Shown here one piece after another: positions 35,909 to 43,595 of a DNA stretch of 64,000 nt. Source of the stretch: an uncultured Lachnospiraceae bacterium (GTDB lineage Bacteria > Bacillota > Clostridia > Lachnospirales > Lachnospiraceae); the NCBI GenBank assembly GCA_910584965.1, contig CAJUDZ010000001.1, forward strand, positions 124,001-188,000. The letters run 5' to 3'. Both the position numbers and the translations under genes were made by a program. The notes below the pieces were generated by a model. That model was not told where the DNA came from and made no database searches. It worked only from the letters and a program-made list of their open reading frames with translations. Within the stretch, counting starts at the first letter, position 1, and the number at the start of each line of letters is the position of its first letter.

Positions 35909-36388
35909 ATGAAGAACAAAGGAAATGAATTATTACAGTTTGCAGGCGGGTTTGCGATGCTGATCGTCGGCCTTTTCATTCTTTCACAGAAGGTGGTGGT
36001 ATCGTCAGGCTTTTTTGGAGCGGGCATTTGGTTTGGAAGCTTTCATATGAGCAACGGACTGATTATGATACCTTTTATTATCGGTATTGTGTGGATGTTT
36101 GCTTCCGGAGGCAGTTTATTGTCCAAAGTGTTTACCGTCGTCAGCGTGCTTTTGATTATCGCTGCGATTATTATATCTACAAGAATTTATCTTGTACGGC
36201 TTTCACTATATGAATGGGTTCTGATTCTTGTGCTGATTTTCGGAGGCGCCGGGATGCTGGCCCGCGTGCTGTTCGCCATGCCGGCGGGAAAACGGCGCGG
36301 AGAGGAGACGGACCGGAAAGCGATGGAAGTTCAGGATAAAATGCTTGAAATTGAAAAAGAAATCGAACAGATTAAAAAAGAACAATAA
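35909..36388 (+). CDS. Small membrane protein of unknown function
   Basis: This 159-residue protein starts at ATG 35909, ten bases after AGGAGG; an in-frame ATG at 35900 is too close to it. It has four hydrophobic segments (about 8-28, 45-65, 73-93, 103-123) and a charged helical tail ending in EIEKEIEQIKKEQ, probably a cytoplasmic coiled coil. No family is recognised. It lies 190 bases before the split deacetylase gene. Confidence 0.75.
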   Translation: MKNKGNELLQFAGGFAMLIVGLFILSQKVVVSSGFFGAGIWFGSFHMSNGLIMIPFIIGIVWMFASGGSLLSKVFTVVSVLLIIAAIIISTRIYLVRLSLYEWVLILVLIFGGAGMLARVLFAMPAGKRRGEETDRKAMEVQDKMLEIEKEIEQIKKEQ

Positions 36389-36577
36389 CAGACAAACAGT
36401 CTGAACGAAATGGCCTGCCCATGGGCTTCTCTTCATACAGAGTCCGGCATATACTGTACAAATAATGATGCAGGATGGCGGATGCCGGAGGACGGAGGGC
36501 AGCATATATCTGCTTTCCGATGCCAAAGATTTTGCCATCCTGTAAATGCCCGCAGAAGCGGGCAGATGGGAGCAGGC

Positions 36578-36934
36578 ATGGGTGAAAATGGAAAAACCAG
36601 GAACGAAAAACTGAAGCTGATTCTGAATGAACTGGAAGGCAAAATCGGCGCAGAGGGCGTGGGAACGGCAAAGGGCAGGAAAAAATATGCTACAAAGGCC
36701 GAGTGGAAAAAAGCAGTTTTCAGACAGGAAGTAATCCTGCAGATGGTGATGTCGGCAGCTTTTCTTCTGGCGACAATTGCACTTATTCAGGGGATTGTAA
36801 GAGTGCTGCCGGAATCTATTACGGTCAGCAGTACCGTAAACGGAAGAGAGCTTCCTATTTATTGTGTGGAGACGGATAAAAAGCAGATTGCGCTGAGCTT
36901 TGATGCAGCATGGGGAGACGGTTATTTGCGGTGA
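36578..36934 (+). pseudogene. pdaB: PdaB-like polysaccharide deacetylase, N-terminal half (interrupted)
   Basis: From ATG 36578 (GGGAG five bases upstream) this frame encodes a charged N-terminus, one transmembrane helix (about 45-70) and the start of a polysaccharide deacetylase: LPIYCVETDKKQIALSFDAAWG, read here as residues about 91-112. The family-typical FDAAWGNEDT is broken after Gly; foreign codons DGYLR and a stop follow. The rest of the enzyme is at 44354-44944 in the same orientation. Joining at CATGGGG gives a 304-residue protein. PdaB is a sporulation protein acting at the spore envelope. The gene may be restored by excision of the element, so pseudogene is only the state in this sequence. 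No clear sporulation promoter was recognised upstream (36389-36577 has no gene). Confidence 0.88.
36909..36931 (+). other. Left attachment site (attL) of the serine-recombinase element
   Basis: The core CATGGGG (36909-36915) ends the deacetylase homology. It is followed by AGA, CGGTTA (36919-36924), TTT, GCGG (36928-36931), which mirrors the arm at the other end of the element. Confidence 0.8.
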
Positions 36935-36943
36935 ATATATCCC

Positions 36944-36978
36944 CAGTGAACAAGGGGCGTGTATTCCCTTGTTCACTG
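36944..36978. repeat. 13-bp perfect inverted repeat near attL
   Basis: CAGTGAACAAGGG (36944-36956) and CCCTTGTTCACTG (36966-36978) are separated by nine bases. It lies 13 bases beyond the attL arm. It may bind a directionality factor or end transcription entering from the host gene; no T-run follows. Confidence 0.75.
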
Positions 36979-37064
36979 AAGGTATGGATTGTCCGTTAAA
37001 AGGCGGCTGCTCGGCGCTTTTGGCACAAAAATGTATTTTCGTATATTTTTTCACAATTTAGGTA

Positions 37065-37107
37065 GTGACTTTATGATGTGCATGTGATACAATTTGATTA
37101 TCAAATT
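37065..37107 (+). promoter_or_regulatory. Promoter and palindromic operator for the coiled-coil gene
   Basis: GTGACT (37065-37070), 17 bases, TACAAT (37088-37093) preceded by TGA (extended -10). AATTTGAT-T-ATCAAATT (37091-37107) overlaps the likely start of transcription and looks like an operator. Confidence 0.5.
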
Positions 37108-37127
37108 TAAGAAGGAGGTGAAACGAT

Positions 37128-37727
37128 ATGACAAACAACGAATTACTGCTGGCAATGTCCGATATGATGGAGACGAAGCTGAAAGCGGAAGTAAGGCCGT
37201 TAAGAAATGAAATGTATGATATGGAGCAGAGGCTTGAGAGTAAAGTTCTTGGTGTGAAAGATGAACTGCAGCATGAAATCCGGGAAGTGAAGGTTGAACT
37301 GCGTAACGAAATCCGGGAAGTACAGCAGAATCTGGAAGGTAAAATTCAGAATTTAGACAGTAAAATTCAGGACGTAGAACAGAGTTTGGAAGGTAAAATT
37401 CAGAATTTAGACAGTAAAATCCAGAGCGTAGAACAGAATTTAAACAGCAAAATTCAGAATTTAGACAGTAAAATCCAGAATGTAGAACAGAGTCTGGGTA
37501 GCCAGATTCAGGAAGTACAGCAGAATCTGGGCAAAGAAATTCATTTGTTAAAACTCTGTCAGGAGAATCTGATTCTTCCGCGGCTCAATACGATCGAATC
37601 ATGCTATACCGATACCTATCGCCGTTACAGAGATTATGCCGACAGGATTGAAGCGGTTTTTGACGATGTTGACATCATGAAAAAAGTGATTACGGAACAT
37701 AGCCGGGAGCTGCAAAAACTGGCATAA
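37128..37727 (+). CDS. Repeat-built coiled-coil protein
   Basis: This 199-residue protein follows AAGGAGGTG. Residues about 25-140 are an uninterrupted coiled coil; its centre consists of three near-identical 18-residue units (KIQNLDSKIQ-VEQ-L), encoded by a 54-base DNA repeat at 37341-37502. The C-terminal 55 residues are helical with several Tyr and Arg (CYTDTYRRYRDYADRIEAVF). Similar proteins near recombinases in Clostridia have no known function. Being next to attL and convergent with the recombinase, it could be an accessory factor, but that is a guess. Confidence 0.75.
   Translation: MTNNELLLAMSDMMETKLKAEVRPLRNEMYDMEQRLESKVLGVKDELQHEIREVKVELRNEIREVQQNLEGKIQNLDSKIQDVEQSLEGKIQNLDSKIQSVEQNLNSKIQNLDSKIQNVEQSLGSQIQEVQQNLGKEIHLLKLCQENLILPRLNTIESCYTDTYRRYRDYADRIEAVFDDVDIMKKVITEHSRELQKLA
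37341..37502 (+). repeat. 54-bp in-frame tandem repeat inside the coiled-coil gene
   Basis: Units begin AAAATTCAGAATTTAGACAG at 37341, 37395 and 37449, spaced exactly 54 bases (18 codons). Low divergence suggests recent expansion and possible length variation between strains. Confidence 0.9.
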
Positions 37728-37759
37728 TTGTTATTTCCTGACGGTTTGGACGGTCTGTT

Positions 37760-39316
37760 TTAATCTTTAGTGTCATCAGAAAAGCGGTAATATACTTTTA
37801 TCTTTTTATTTTCAAATACCTTAATTTCCTGGAGCATAGCGGTTACAATGGTTCTGTCCAGTTGCTCTATTTCCCGGTGTGCCAAAAGATGATGAATCCA
37901 GGGTGTATCATATGCAGCAGACAAATTCTGCGGATTTTCTGTTTTTTCAAGATTCTCAAGTTGTTTCGTAAGAAGTTCTTCTCTGGCGGTATAATTTTGC
38001 CTGTAAGAGATAAATTCTTCTTTGGAAATCAGTTCGTCCCGATAGTCTTCGTAGACCGCTTTTTTCAGTTTACCGGTTCGCTCAAGTTCTGTCATTATTC
38101 GCTTTTTTTCCGACGTATGTGTATTTTCAGCGGCGGAAGAATCTGATATTTGTTTCTTTACGACTTTTGACAAGTCGTTCATGGAATGCAGGATCGCATT
38201 CAAATCATTCAGAAGAATATATTCCAGCGTGTTACAGGATATTCTGTGCGGCGTACAGTATTGCCGGCCGGAGCGCACATAGCTTCCGCAGCAGTAGCAG
38301 ATGCCGGACGCACCGTTTTTTTTGACAAGCGCCCGGCCGCAGTCGCCGCATTTTAAAAAGCCTGCCAGCATGGAGGAACCGGAAGACAGATCGAGGTTCC
38401 TTGTCCGGCGGTTCAGCAGGTTTTGCGTTTTCTGCCAGGTGTCCCTGTCTATGATGGCATCGTGTGTGTCCGGCACGACGATCCAGTCTTTTGGCTGTTT
38501 TATTTGAGCTTTTCCTCTCATATGCTGGGTTTTCCGGCCTTGCACCATATTTCCGATGTATATTTCATTTTGCAGAATACGGCTGATGGTAGAATAGCTC
38601 CAGAAGGATGGGGCCCCTGTCCGGGAGGCGTTTCGATAGTGTTCGCCGTTTGCGTTTTTGTAGGCGGAGGGGCAGAGAATGCCTTCTGCATTTAAGAGGC
38701 CGGCGATGCGGAGCTTGCCGTATCCCTTGTTATAAAGATCGAAAATTCTGCGTACAATCCCTGCGGCGTATTCGTCTGTTATCAGTTTATTTTTATCGAA
38801 AGGAGACTTCCGGTAGCCATAAGAGGCAAAGGCGCCGATAAACTCTCCGGCTTTTTGCCTGGTCTGAATGGAGGCGTGAATTTTCTGGGAAATATCCCGC
38901 GCATATTGTTCGTTAAAAATATTTTTGATGGGCAGCAGCATGTCGTAGGACTGTACAAAACTGTCAATATGATCGGTAACGGAAATAAAGCGGACATTCT
39001 GTGCCGGAAAATACCGCTCCAGATATCGTCCGGTTTCGATATAATCGCGTCCGAACCGGGATAAATCTTTTACGATGATACAGTTTACGTTTCCGCTTTC
39101 AATATCGTTTATCATCCGCCGGAAAGCGGGACGGTCATAATTTGTGCCGGTAAATCCGTCGTCAACGTAAATATCATAGAGGACAAAATTTTTCTGTCCT
39201 TTTATGTAATCGGCAAGGAGCTTTTTCTGACTGCCGATGCTGTTGCTTTCCGCCTTATCGCCGTCATCTCGGGATAGTCTGATATATTCCGCCACATGAA
39301 ACAAATCGTTGTTCAT
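37760..39316 (-). CDS. Large serine recombinase
   Basis: This 518-residue protein has a resolvase catalytic domain (about 5-150): YIRLSRDD with the catalytic-domain start, SNSIGSQKKLL (catalytic Ser in this segment), DDGFTGTNYDRPAF and VKDLSRFGRD. Next comes a recombinase domain (about 165-280, YGYRKSP, ILQNEIYIGNMVQGR), a zinc ribbon (CGDCGRALV, CYCCGSY, CTPHRI) and a coiled-coil C-terminus. AAGGAGG lies seven bases before ATG 39316. This architecture is shared by Tn4451 TnpX-type recombinases and by SpoIVCA, the sigK-skin recombinase. It should act on the att sites at 36909 and 44361. It reads towards attL. Confidence 0.92.
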   Translation of the reverse strand: MNNDLFHVAEYIRLSRDDGDKAESNSIGSQKKLLADYIKGQKNFVLYDIYVDDGFTGTNYDRPAFRRMINDIESGNVNCIIVKDLSRFGRDYIETGRYLERYFPAQNVRFISVTDHIDSFVQSYDMLLPIKNIFNEQYARDISQKIHASIQTRQKAGEFIGAFASYGYRKSPFDKNKLITDEYAAGIVRRIFDLYNKGYGKLRIAGLLNAEGILCPSAYKNANGEHYRNASRTGAPSFWSYSTISRILQNEIYIGNMVQGRKTQHMRGKAQIKQPKDWIVVPDTHDAIIDRDTWQKTQNLLNRRTRNLDLSSGSSMLAGFLKCGDCGRALVKKNGASGICYCCGSYVRSGRQYCTPHRISCNTLEYILLNDLNAILHSMNDLSKVVKKQISDSSAAENTHTSEKKRIMTELERTGKLKKAVYEDYRDELISKEEFISYRQNYTAREELLTKQLENLEKTENPQNLSAAYDTPWIHHLLAHREIEQLDRTIVTAMLQEIKVFENKKIKVYYRFSDDTKD

Positions 39317-39462
39317 AGCGTTTCCTCCTTTTGACCGGAAGGAGCGCAAAGCTGTGCCCGGATGATCTGGGAGACAAGTTCCGCGGCGGTGATGATGCCC
39401 AGATATTCTTTTTCGATGATATAGTCTGTTTTTTCTGTTACGTTTCGCTTTTCCTGCTGCAT
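39313..39462 (-). CDS. Small protein translationally coupled to the recombinase
   Basis: This 49-residue ORF (MQQEKRNVTEKTDYIIEKEY start; KEETL end) begins ten bases after GGAG and ends in an ATGA overlap with the recombinase start. The recombinase ribosome site lies within it, so the arrangement is deliberate. Its TDYxIEKEYLG-hydrophobic pattern resembles small proteins encoded beside TnpX-type recombinases. A directionality or regulatory factor is possible; function unknown. Confidence 0.6.
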   Translation of the reverse strand: MQQEKRNVTEKTDYIIEKEYLGIITAAELVSQIIRAQLCAPSGQKEETL

Positions 39463-39638
39463 AATAGGCTGTCTCCGACAATACGGTTCCTTATAACAGT
39501 ATACGGCGTCCGGAGCAGGAGTATGCCTGCCGGGGCGAAAGAGTGCTTTATAAATGACGTGCGGACCGGCAGTTTACCGAACGGCTGCAGAATGAGCAAA
39601 ACAGGCGAAAGCAATGACAGAAAAGACAGAAATTGCAG

Positions 39639-39694
39639 TTGACAAAATGGATGTGTTAGTATATTATAGTTAATAACAAATAAATAATAACAAA
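39639..39694 (+). promoter_or_regulatory. Promoter and possible NrtR operator of the NAD cassette
   Basis: TTGACA (39639-39644), 17 bases, TATTAT (39662-39667) is close to consensus. An imperfect dyad at 39655-39677 (GTTA-T-A ... T-A-TAAC arms) covers the -10, and TAATAACAAA is repeated at 39671-39680 and 39685-39694. The NrtR encoded at the end of the cassette is the obvious candidate regulator. Confidence 0.65.
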
Positions 39695-39722
39695 AAGAAA
39701 GTAAGAGAAAGGGGCGAAGACG

Positions 39723-40250
39723 ATGAAAAAAATACTGGTAGTTGTGGATATGCAGAATGATTTTATTGACGGGGCGTTGGGAACAAAGGAGGCGGCCGCG
39801 ATCGTAGAGAGAGCAGCTGACAGGATTGAGCGGTTTGAAGGCAGCATTTTTGTAACGATGGATACGCATAGGAGCGATTATCCGGAAACCGCCGAAGGAA
39901 AAAAACTGCCGGTGCCGCATTGTATTAAAATGACGGATGGGTGGTTACTGCATGAAAGAATAATGACAGCATTGTCGGGAAAAGAGTACCGGACGATTGA
40001 AAAAGAAACGTTTGGTTCTACGCGGCTGGCCAAAGAAATTCGTGAAACAGGGAATCAGGAGGATATGGAAATCGAATGTTTCGGATTGTGTACTGACATA
40101 TGTGTCGTTTCCAATGCTCTTTTATTAAAAGCTAATTTCCCGGAGACGGAAATTACGGTCCGGGCGGACTGCTGTGCGGGCGTTACGCCGGAAACCCACG
40201 AAGCGGCGCTGAAAACAATGGAAATGTGCCAGATTCATATTGCCGGCTGA
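39723..40250 (+). CDS. pncA: Nicotinamidase / isochorismatase-family cysteine hydrolase
   Basis: This 175-residue protein begins KKILVVVDMQNDFIDGALG (catalytic Asp). MDTHRSDY and PHC supply the Asp and two His metal ligands of nicotinamidases, and FGLCTDICVVSNAL holds the catalytic Cys. It would convert nicotinamide to nicotinate in the cytoplasm. It is the first gene of a five-gene NAD cassette; the next gene starts 61 bases on. The metal-ligand set argues for PncA rather than another isochorismatase relative. Confidence 0.85.
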   Translation: MKKILVVVDMQNDFIDGALGTKEAAAIVERAADRIERFEGSIFVTMDTHRSDYPETAEGKKLPVPHCIKMTDGWLLHERIMTALSGKEYRTIEKETFGSTRLAKEIRETGNQEDMEIECFGLCTDICVVSNALLLKANFPETEITVRADCCAGVTPETHEAALKTMEMCQIHIAG

Positions 40251-40311
40251 GTTATTTTATATTACGCAATTATCTGCTATTTATTTTATGCGGGGGAAGG
40301 GAGGTATCGTA

Positions 40312-41127
40312 ATGATCAGAATCAATAAAAATAACATAAATGTCAATAAGTTCCCGGACGGCACGCTCCTGTTGAAAGAGTGGATTCCGGACGAAGATGA
40401 AAAAAGAAAAGAGGAGCGGAAGGCGGTGATCACCTGGTTATTTGAAAATAACGAAGAGCTGGTAACGCTGATTTATCTGGCCGGCCATCTCCGGGCCCAC
40501 GGCATAACAAATTTATCCCTCGATATGCCTTATATTCCGAACGCCCGACAGGACCGGGTAAAGACGCGGGAGGATGTCTTTACGTTGAAATATTTTGCGG
40601 AAGTAATCAATTGGCTGGATTTTGAAACCGTGACGGTGTTGGACCCCCATTCTTCCGTCAGCGAAGCTTTGATCAATAAAATTCAGGTGAGGACGCCGGA
40701 AGCCTATATCCGGAAGGCGGTCGACCGAATTGGAGGAACGGAAAATCTGACGTTGTTTTATCCCGATGAAGGTGCGTGCAAACGTTATTCCGGATTATTC
40801 CGGCTTCCGTTCGCCTTCGGCATCAAGAACCGGGACTGGGAAACGGGAGATATCAGGGGGCTTGATATCTCCGGTATGACGGATTGTATTCGGGGAAGAA
40901 AGATTTTAATGATAGACGATATTTCCAGCAGAGGCGGTACTTTTTATTACAGCGCCCGGAAGCTGAATGAGCTGGGAGTCGGAGAGATTTATCTGTATAT
41001 TTCCCATTGCGAGAATACCATTCTGGAGGGGGATGCGTTGAAGAGCGGCCTGATTCGGAAAATTTTTACGACAAACAGTATTTTTACGGAAAAGGATGAA
41101 AGAATCGAGGTGTTTGCGGATGAATAA
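40312..41127 (+). CDS. PRPP synthetase-like protein of the NAD cassette
   Basis: This 271-residue protein starts at ATG 40312 after AGGGAGG. It shows NKFPDGTL (ribose-phosphate site start), MPYIPNARQDRV (the Prs RQDR loop), LDPHSS, and the phosphoribosyl loop ILMIDDISSRGGTF. It is about 40 residues shorter than housekeeping Prs, with parts of the allosteric regions missing. It would make PRPP (or a related pyrophosphate donor) for the transferase encoded next, whose start overlaps its end by 8 bases. Phage NARP1 systems use a Prs-like Adps to make ADPR-pyrophosphate; sequence alone does not tell which donor is made here. Confidence 0.85.
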   Translation: MIRINKNNINVNKFPDGTLLLKEWIPDEDEKRKEERKAVITWLFENNEELVTLIYLAGHLRAHGITNLSLDMPYIPNARQDRVKTREDVFTLKYFAEVINWLDFETVTVLDPHSSVSEALINKIQVRTPEAYIRKAVDRIGGTENLTLFYPDEGACKRYSGLFRLPFAFGIKNRDWETGDIRGLDISGMTDCIRGRKILMIDDISSRGGTFYYSARKLNELGVGEIYLYISHCENTILEGDALKSGLIRKIFTTNSIFTEKDERIEVFADE

Positions 41128-42589
41128 AACCAATCCAATGTTATTGATCGATTATTATAAGGCGGTACATGCGGAAATGCTGCCGGAGAAGATGACGAAG
41201 TCGGTTTCCTATTTTACGCCGAGAATGAGCAGGATCGACCGATGGGATAAGGTAGTCATGTTTGGCTTACAGGGATTGATCAGGACCTGGCTGATCGATT
41301 ATTTTAACAGCGAATTTTTTGAGAAACCCTTTGACGAAGTTATCCGGGAATACAGGCGGGTGCTCGACAATACGCTTGGGAAAAAGGTGTACGGCATTGA
41401 AAAAATCGAGAAACTCCACAGGCTGGGGTATCTGCCCGTTGAGATCGCCGCATTGCCGGAAGGCACGAGGGTGCCGGTACATGTGCCGATGTTCGGGATT
41501 ACAAATACCCACCCGGAGTTTGCCTGGCTGCCGCAGGCTTTGGAAAGCCTGATCTCTGCAGAAAGCTGGCATCCCATGATCGCGGCTACTGTCGGTTATA
41601 CTTATCGGGAGATCGTGAATCATTATTATGATCTGACCTGCGATGATCGGATCGAGAGGGCGAAAGCGCTTGGGGCATTCGATTTCAGAGGAGAGGAATG
41701 TACGGAATCGGCGATAAAGGCCGGGGCGGGCTGGTGTCTTTCTTTTCTGAATACGGCGACGGTTCCGGTCGTTCCTTACCTGGAAAAAATGTACTGCTGC
41801 GACTGCACGAAAGAACCGGTGGCTTTTGGCAGCCCCAGTACGGAACATGCGGTTATGTGCAGCAATTACGCGGTGGACGGCGATGAGATCACGCTGCTTC
41901 GCAGACTCTTGACCGAAATTTATCCGCATACGAGTTTTTCAGCGGTTTTGGATTCCTATGATTATTGGAATGTCATTGATAAGATACTGCCGGAGTTAAA
42001 AGAAGAAATTCTGGCGCATGACGGCTGTATGCTGATGCGCGGTGATTCCGGGGACTGTGTGGAAGTGGTTACGAAGACGGTTTTCCGGTTGTGGGACATA
42101 TTTGGCGGAACGATAAACAGCAAGGGATATAAGGTGCTGAATCCCCATGTAAAAGCAATTTACGGGGATTCCATTACCATACAGCGATGCGAACAGATTT
42201 ACCGTATCTTAATGGAGAACGGTTTTGCCTGTTCCAACGCGGCGCTCGGCGTGGGTTCTTTTTCATTTCAGTGCGTTGAAGAAAACGGTGTGTTGAAACC
42301 TTTTACGCGGGACACTTTCAGTTCCTGCATTAAGGCGACTTACTGTGAAATAGACGGAAAACCGTACCCGATTTACAAAGCGCCGAAAGAAGAGGGATTT
42401 AAGAAAAGCCAGAAGGGCTGCTGTATTGTTTATGAGGAAGACGGAGAACTGCGGTATCGGGATGGGCTGAGCTGGGAGGAAGCGTCTGCCGGAGACAGCC
42501 TTTTACAGACCGTATTCCGGGACGGCGTTTTAACAAAGGAGCAGTCTTTGCGGGAGATTCGGAACAGACTGCATGGAAACGGATTTTAG
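41120..42589 (+). CDS. Nicotinamide/nicotinate phosphoribosyltransferase (NAMPT family)
   Basis: This 489-residue protein aligns by eye along its length with human NAMPT: DFRGEEC, SPSTEHAVM (phospho-His position 247), MRGDSGD (311-313 region), INSKGYKVL and IYGDSI. Ala213 in NTATVP aligns with human Asp219 (GTDTVA), the residue that selects nicotinamide. Its loss suggests nicotinate use, which fits the nicotinamidase before it and NadE after it. The product would be nicotinate (or nicotinamide) mononucleotide. GAGG precedes ATG 41120, inside the end of the Prs-like gene, so both are co-translated. Confidence 0.88.
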   Translation: MNKTNPMLLIDYYKAVHAEMLPEKMTKSVSYFTPRMSRIDRWDKVVMFGLQGLIRTWLIDYFNSEFFEKPFDEVIREYRRVLDNTLGKKVYGIEKIEKLHRLGYLPVEIAALPEGTRVPVHVPMFGITNTHPEFAWLPQALESLISAESWHPMIAATVGYTYREIVNHYYDLTCDDRIERAKALGAFDFRGEECTESAIKAGAGWCLSFLNTATVPVVPYLEKMYCCDCTKEPVAFGSPSTEHAVMCSNYAVDGDEITLLRRLLTEIYPHTSFSAVLDSYDYWNVIDKILPELKEEILAHDGCMLMRGDSGDCVEVVTKTVFRLWDIFGGTINSKGYKVLNPHVKAIYGDSITIQRCEQIYRILMENGFACSNAALGVGSFSFQCVEENGVLKPFTRDTFSSCIKATYCEIDGKPYPIYKAPKEEGFKKSQKGCCIVYEEDGELRYRDGLSWEEASAGDSLLQTVFRDGVLTKEQSLREIRNRLHGNGF

Positions 42590-42682
42590 CGGGCAGAGTG
42601 TTTGCGATGCGTCTGTTTGTACAGCGGACAGTCCGAAATATGTTGTTATTAAAGTCGGATATTTGGAAAGGAAAAGGGGGAT

Positions 42683-43429
42683 ATGATGGAAAAGAAAGCG
42701 TTTCATGCAATGGAAGTAAAGGACAGGTGTGTGGCATGGATCCGGGATTTTTTTGAAGAGAACGGAAAGGGCTGTAACTGTGTCATCGGCATATCGGGAG
42801 GCAAGGACAGTTCCGTCGCGGCGGCTCTGTGCGCGGAGGCGCTTGGAAGAGAACGGATAATCGGCGTTCTCATGCCGGACGGGAAACAGCCCGATATCGA
42901 TATGGCGGAAAAGCTGATCGCATTTCTCGGTATTACGGGAATCACCGTCAACATCGCGCCGGCCGTTCTGGCGGTAACAGGAGGGGTACGGTGCGCTCTG
43001 CCGGAAGGGATGAGCGGGCAGGCCGGTGTCAATCTGCCGGCCCGCATTCGCATGGCCGTTCTCTATGCGGTTTCGCAGTCAAAAAACGGACGGGTGGCCA
43101 ATACCTGTAATCTTTCGGAAGACTGGGTCGGATATTCGACCCGTTACGGGGACGGCGCGGGAGATTTTGCCCCTTTGTCCGATCTGACCGTTACGGAAGT
43201 CAAACTTGTCGGCCGGGCGGCGGGGCTTCCCGATGAGCTGATTGAAAAAGTGCCTTCCGACGGTCTTTGCGGAAAAAGTGACGAGGAGCATCTTGGTTTT
43301 TCCTATGAAATGCTGGACCGGTATATTCGTACCGGAGAAATCAAAGATGCGGCCGTCAAGGAAAAAATTGATGAACTGCATGAAAAAAACGGGTTCAAGC
43401 TGCGGCCGATGCCGAAGTTTGAACTCTGA
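42683..43429 (+). CDS. nadE: Ammonia-dependent NAD synthetase
   Basis: This 248-residue protein has the ATP-pyrophosphatase loop GISGGKDSSVAAAL (about 36), AGVNLPARIRMAVLYAVS, NTCNLSEDWVGYSTRYGDGAGDF and KVPSDGLCGKSDEEHLGF, the family set. It lacks the nitrilase-type glutaminase domain, so ammonia is the nitrogen donor. It converts deamido-NAD to NAD. The start is one of two adjacent ATGs (42683/42686) after AAAAGGGGG. The genome also has a 636-residue glutamine-dependent NadE at 59772, so this copy is redundant cargo. Confidence 0.93.
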   Translation: MMEKKAFHAMEVKDRCVAWIRDFFEENGKGCNCVIGISGGKDSSVAAALCAEALGRERIIGVLMPDGKQPDIDMAEKLIAFLGITGITVNIAPAVLAVTGGVRCALPEGMSGQAGVNLPARIRMAVLYAVSQSKNGRVANTCNLSEDWVGYSTRYGDGAGDFAPLSDLTVTEVKLVGRAAGLPDELIEKVPSDGLCGKSDEEHLGFSYEMLDRYIRTGEIKDAAVKEKIDELHEKNGFKLRPMPKFEL

Positions 43430-43454
43430 AGACCGAATTGCCGGCAGAACAAAA

Positions 43455-43483
43455 TTGTCAAAGAGAAAAAGAAGAAGTATAAT
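43455..43483 (+). promoter_or_regulatory. Promoter of nrtR
   Basis: TTGTCA (43455-43460), 17 bases, TATAAT (43478-43483), in the gap between nadE and nrtR, so the regulator can be made separately. Confidence 0.6.
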
Positions 43484-43595
43484 GACAATAGAGCAGAGTT
43501 CTGCTTGTGCAGTTGGTCTGAACCGTCGCATTATTGCTATGACAGACGTGTCAGAAACCGGGAGAAAGAAACGATCTGAAACGGAGGAAATGCGT

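Noticed and set aside
36389..36577. Sporulation sigma-factor promoter before the deacetylase
   Set aside because: Segments such as CATATACT are near -10 consensus, but no matching -35 was found at proper spacing, so I do not list one.
37341..37502. Possible CRISPR or intergenic repeat
   Set aside because: The 54-base units are in frame and encode a coiled coil.
39317..39481. N-terminal extension of the serine recombinase
   Set aside because: The region codes in another frame for the small coupled ORF, and AAGGAGG precedes ATG 39316.
43242..43595. N-terminal extension of NrtR
   Set aside because: It overlaps nadE in another frame; a promoter and CGGAGG lie just before ATG 43596.
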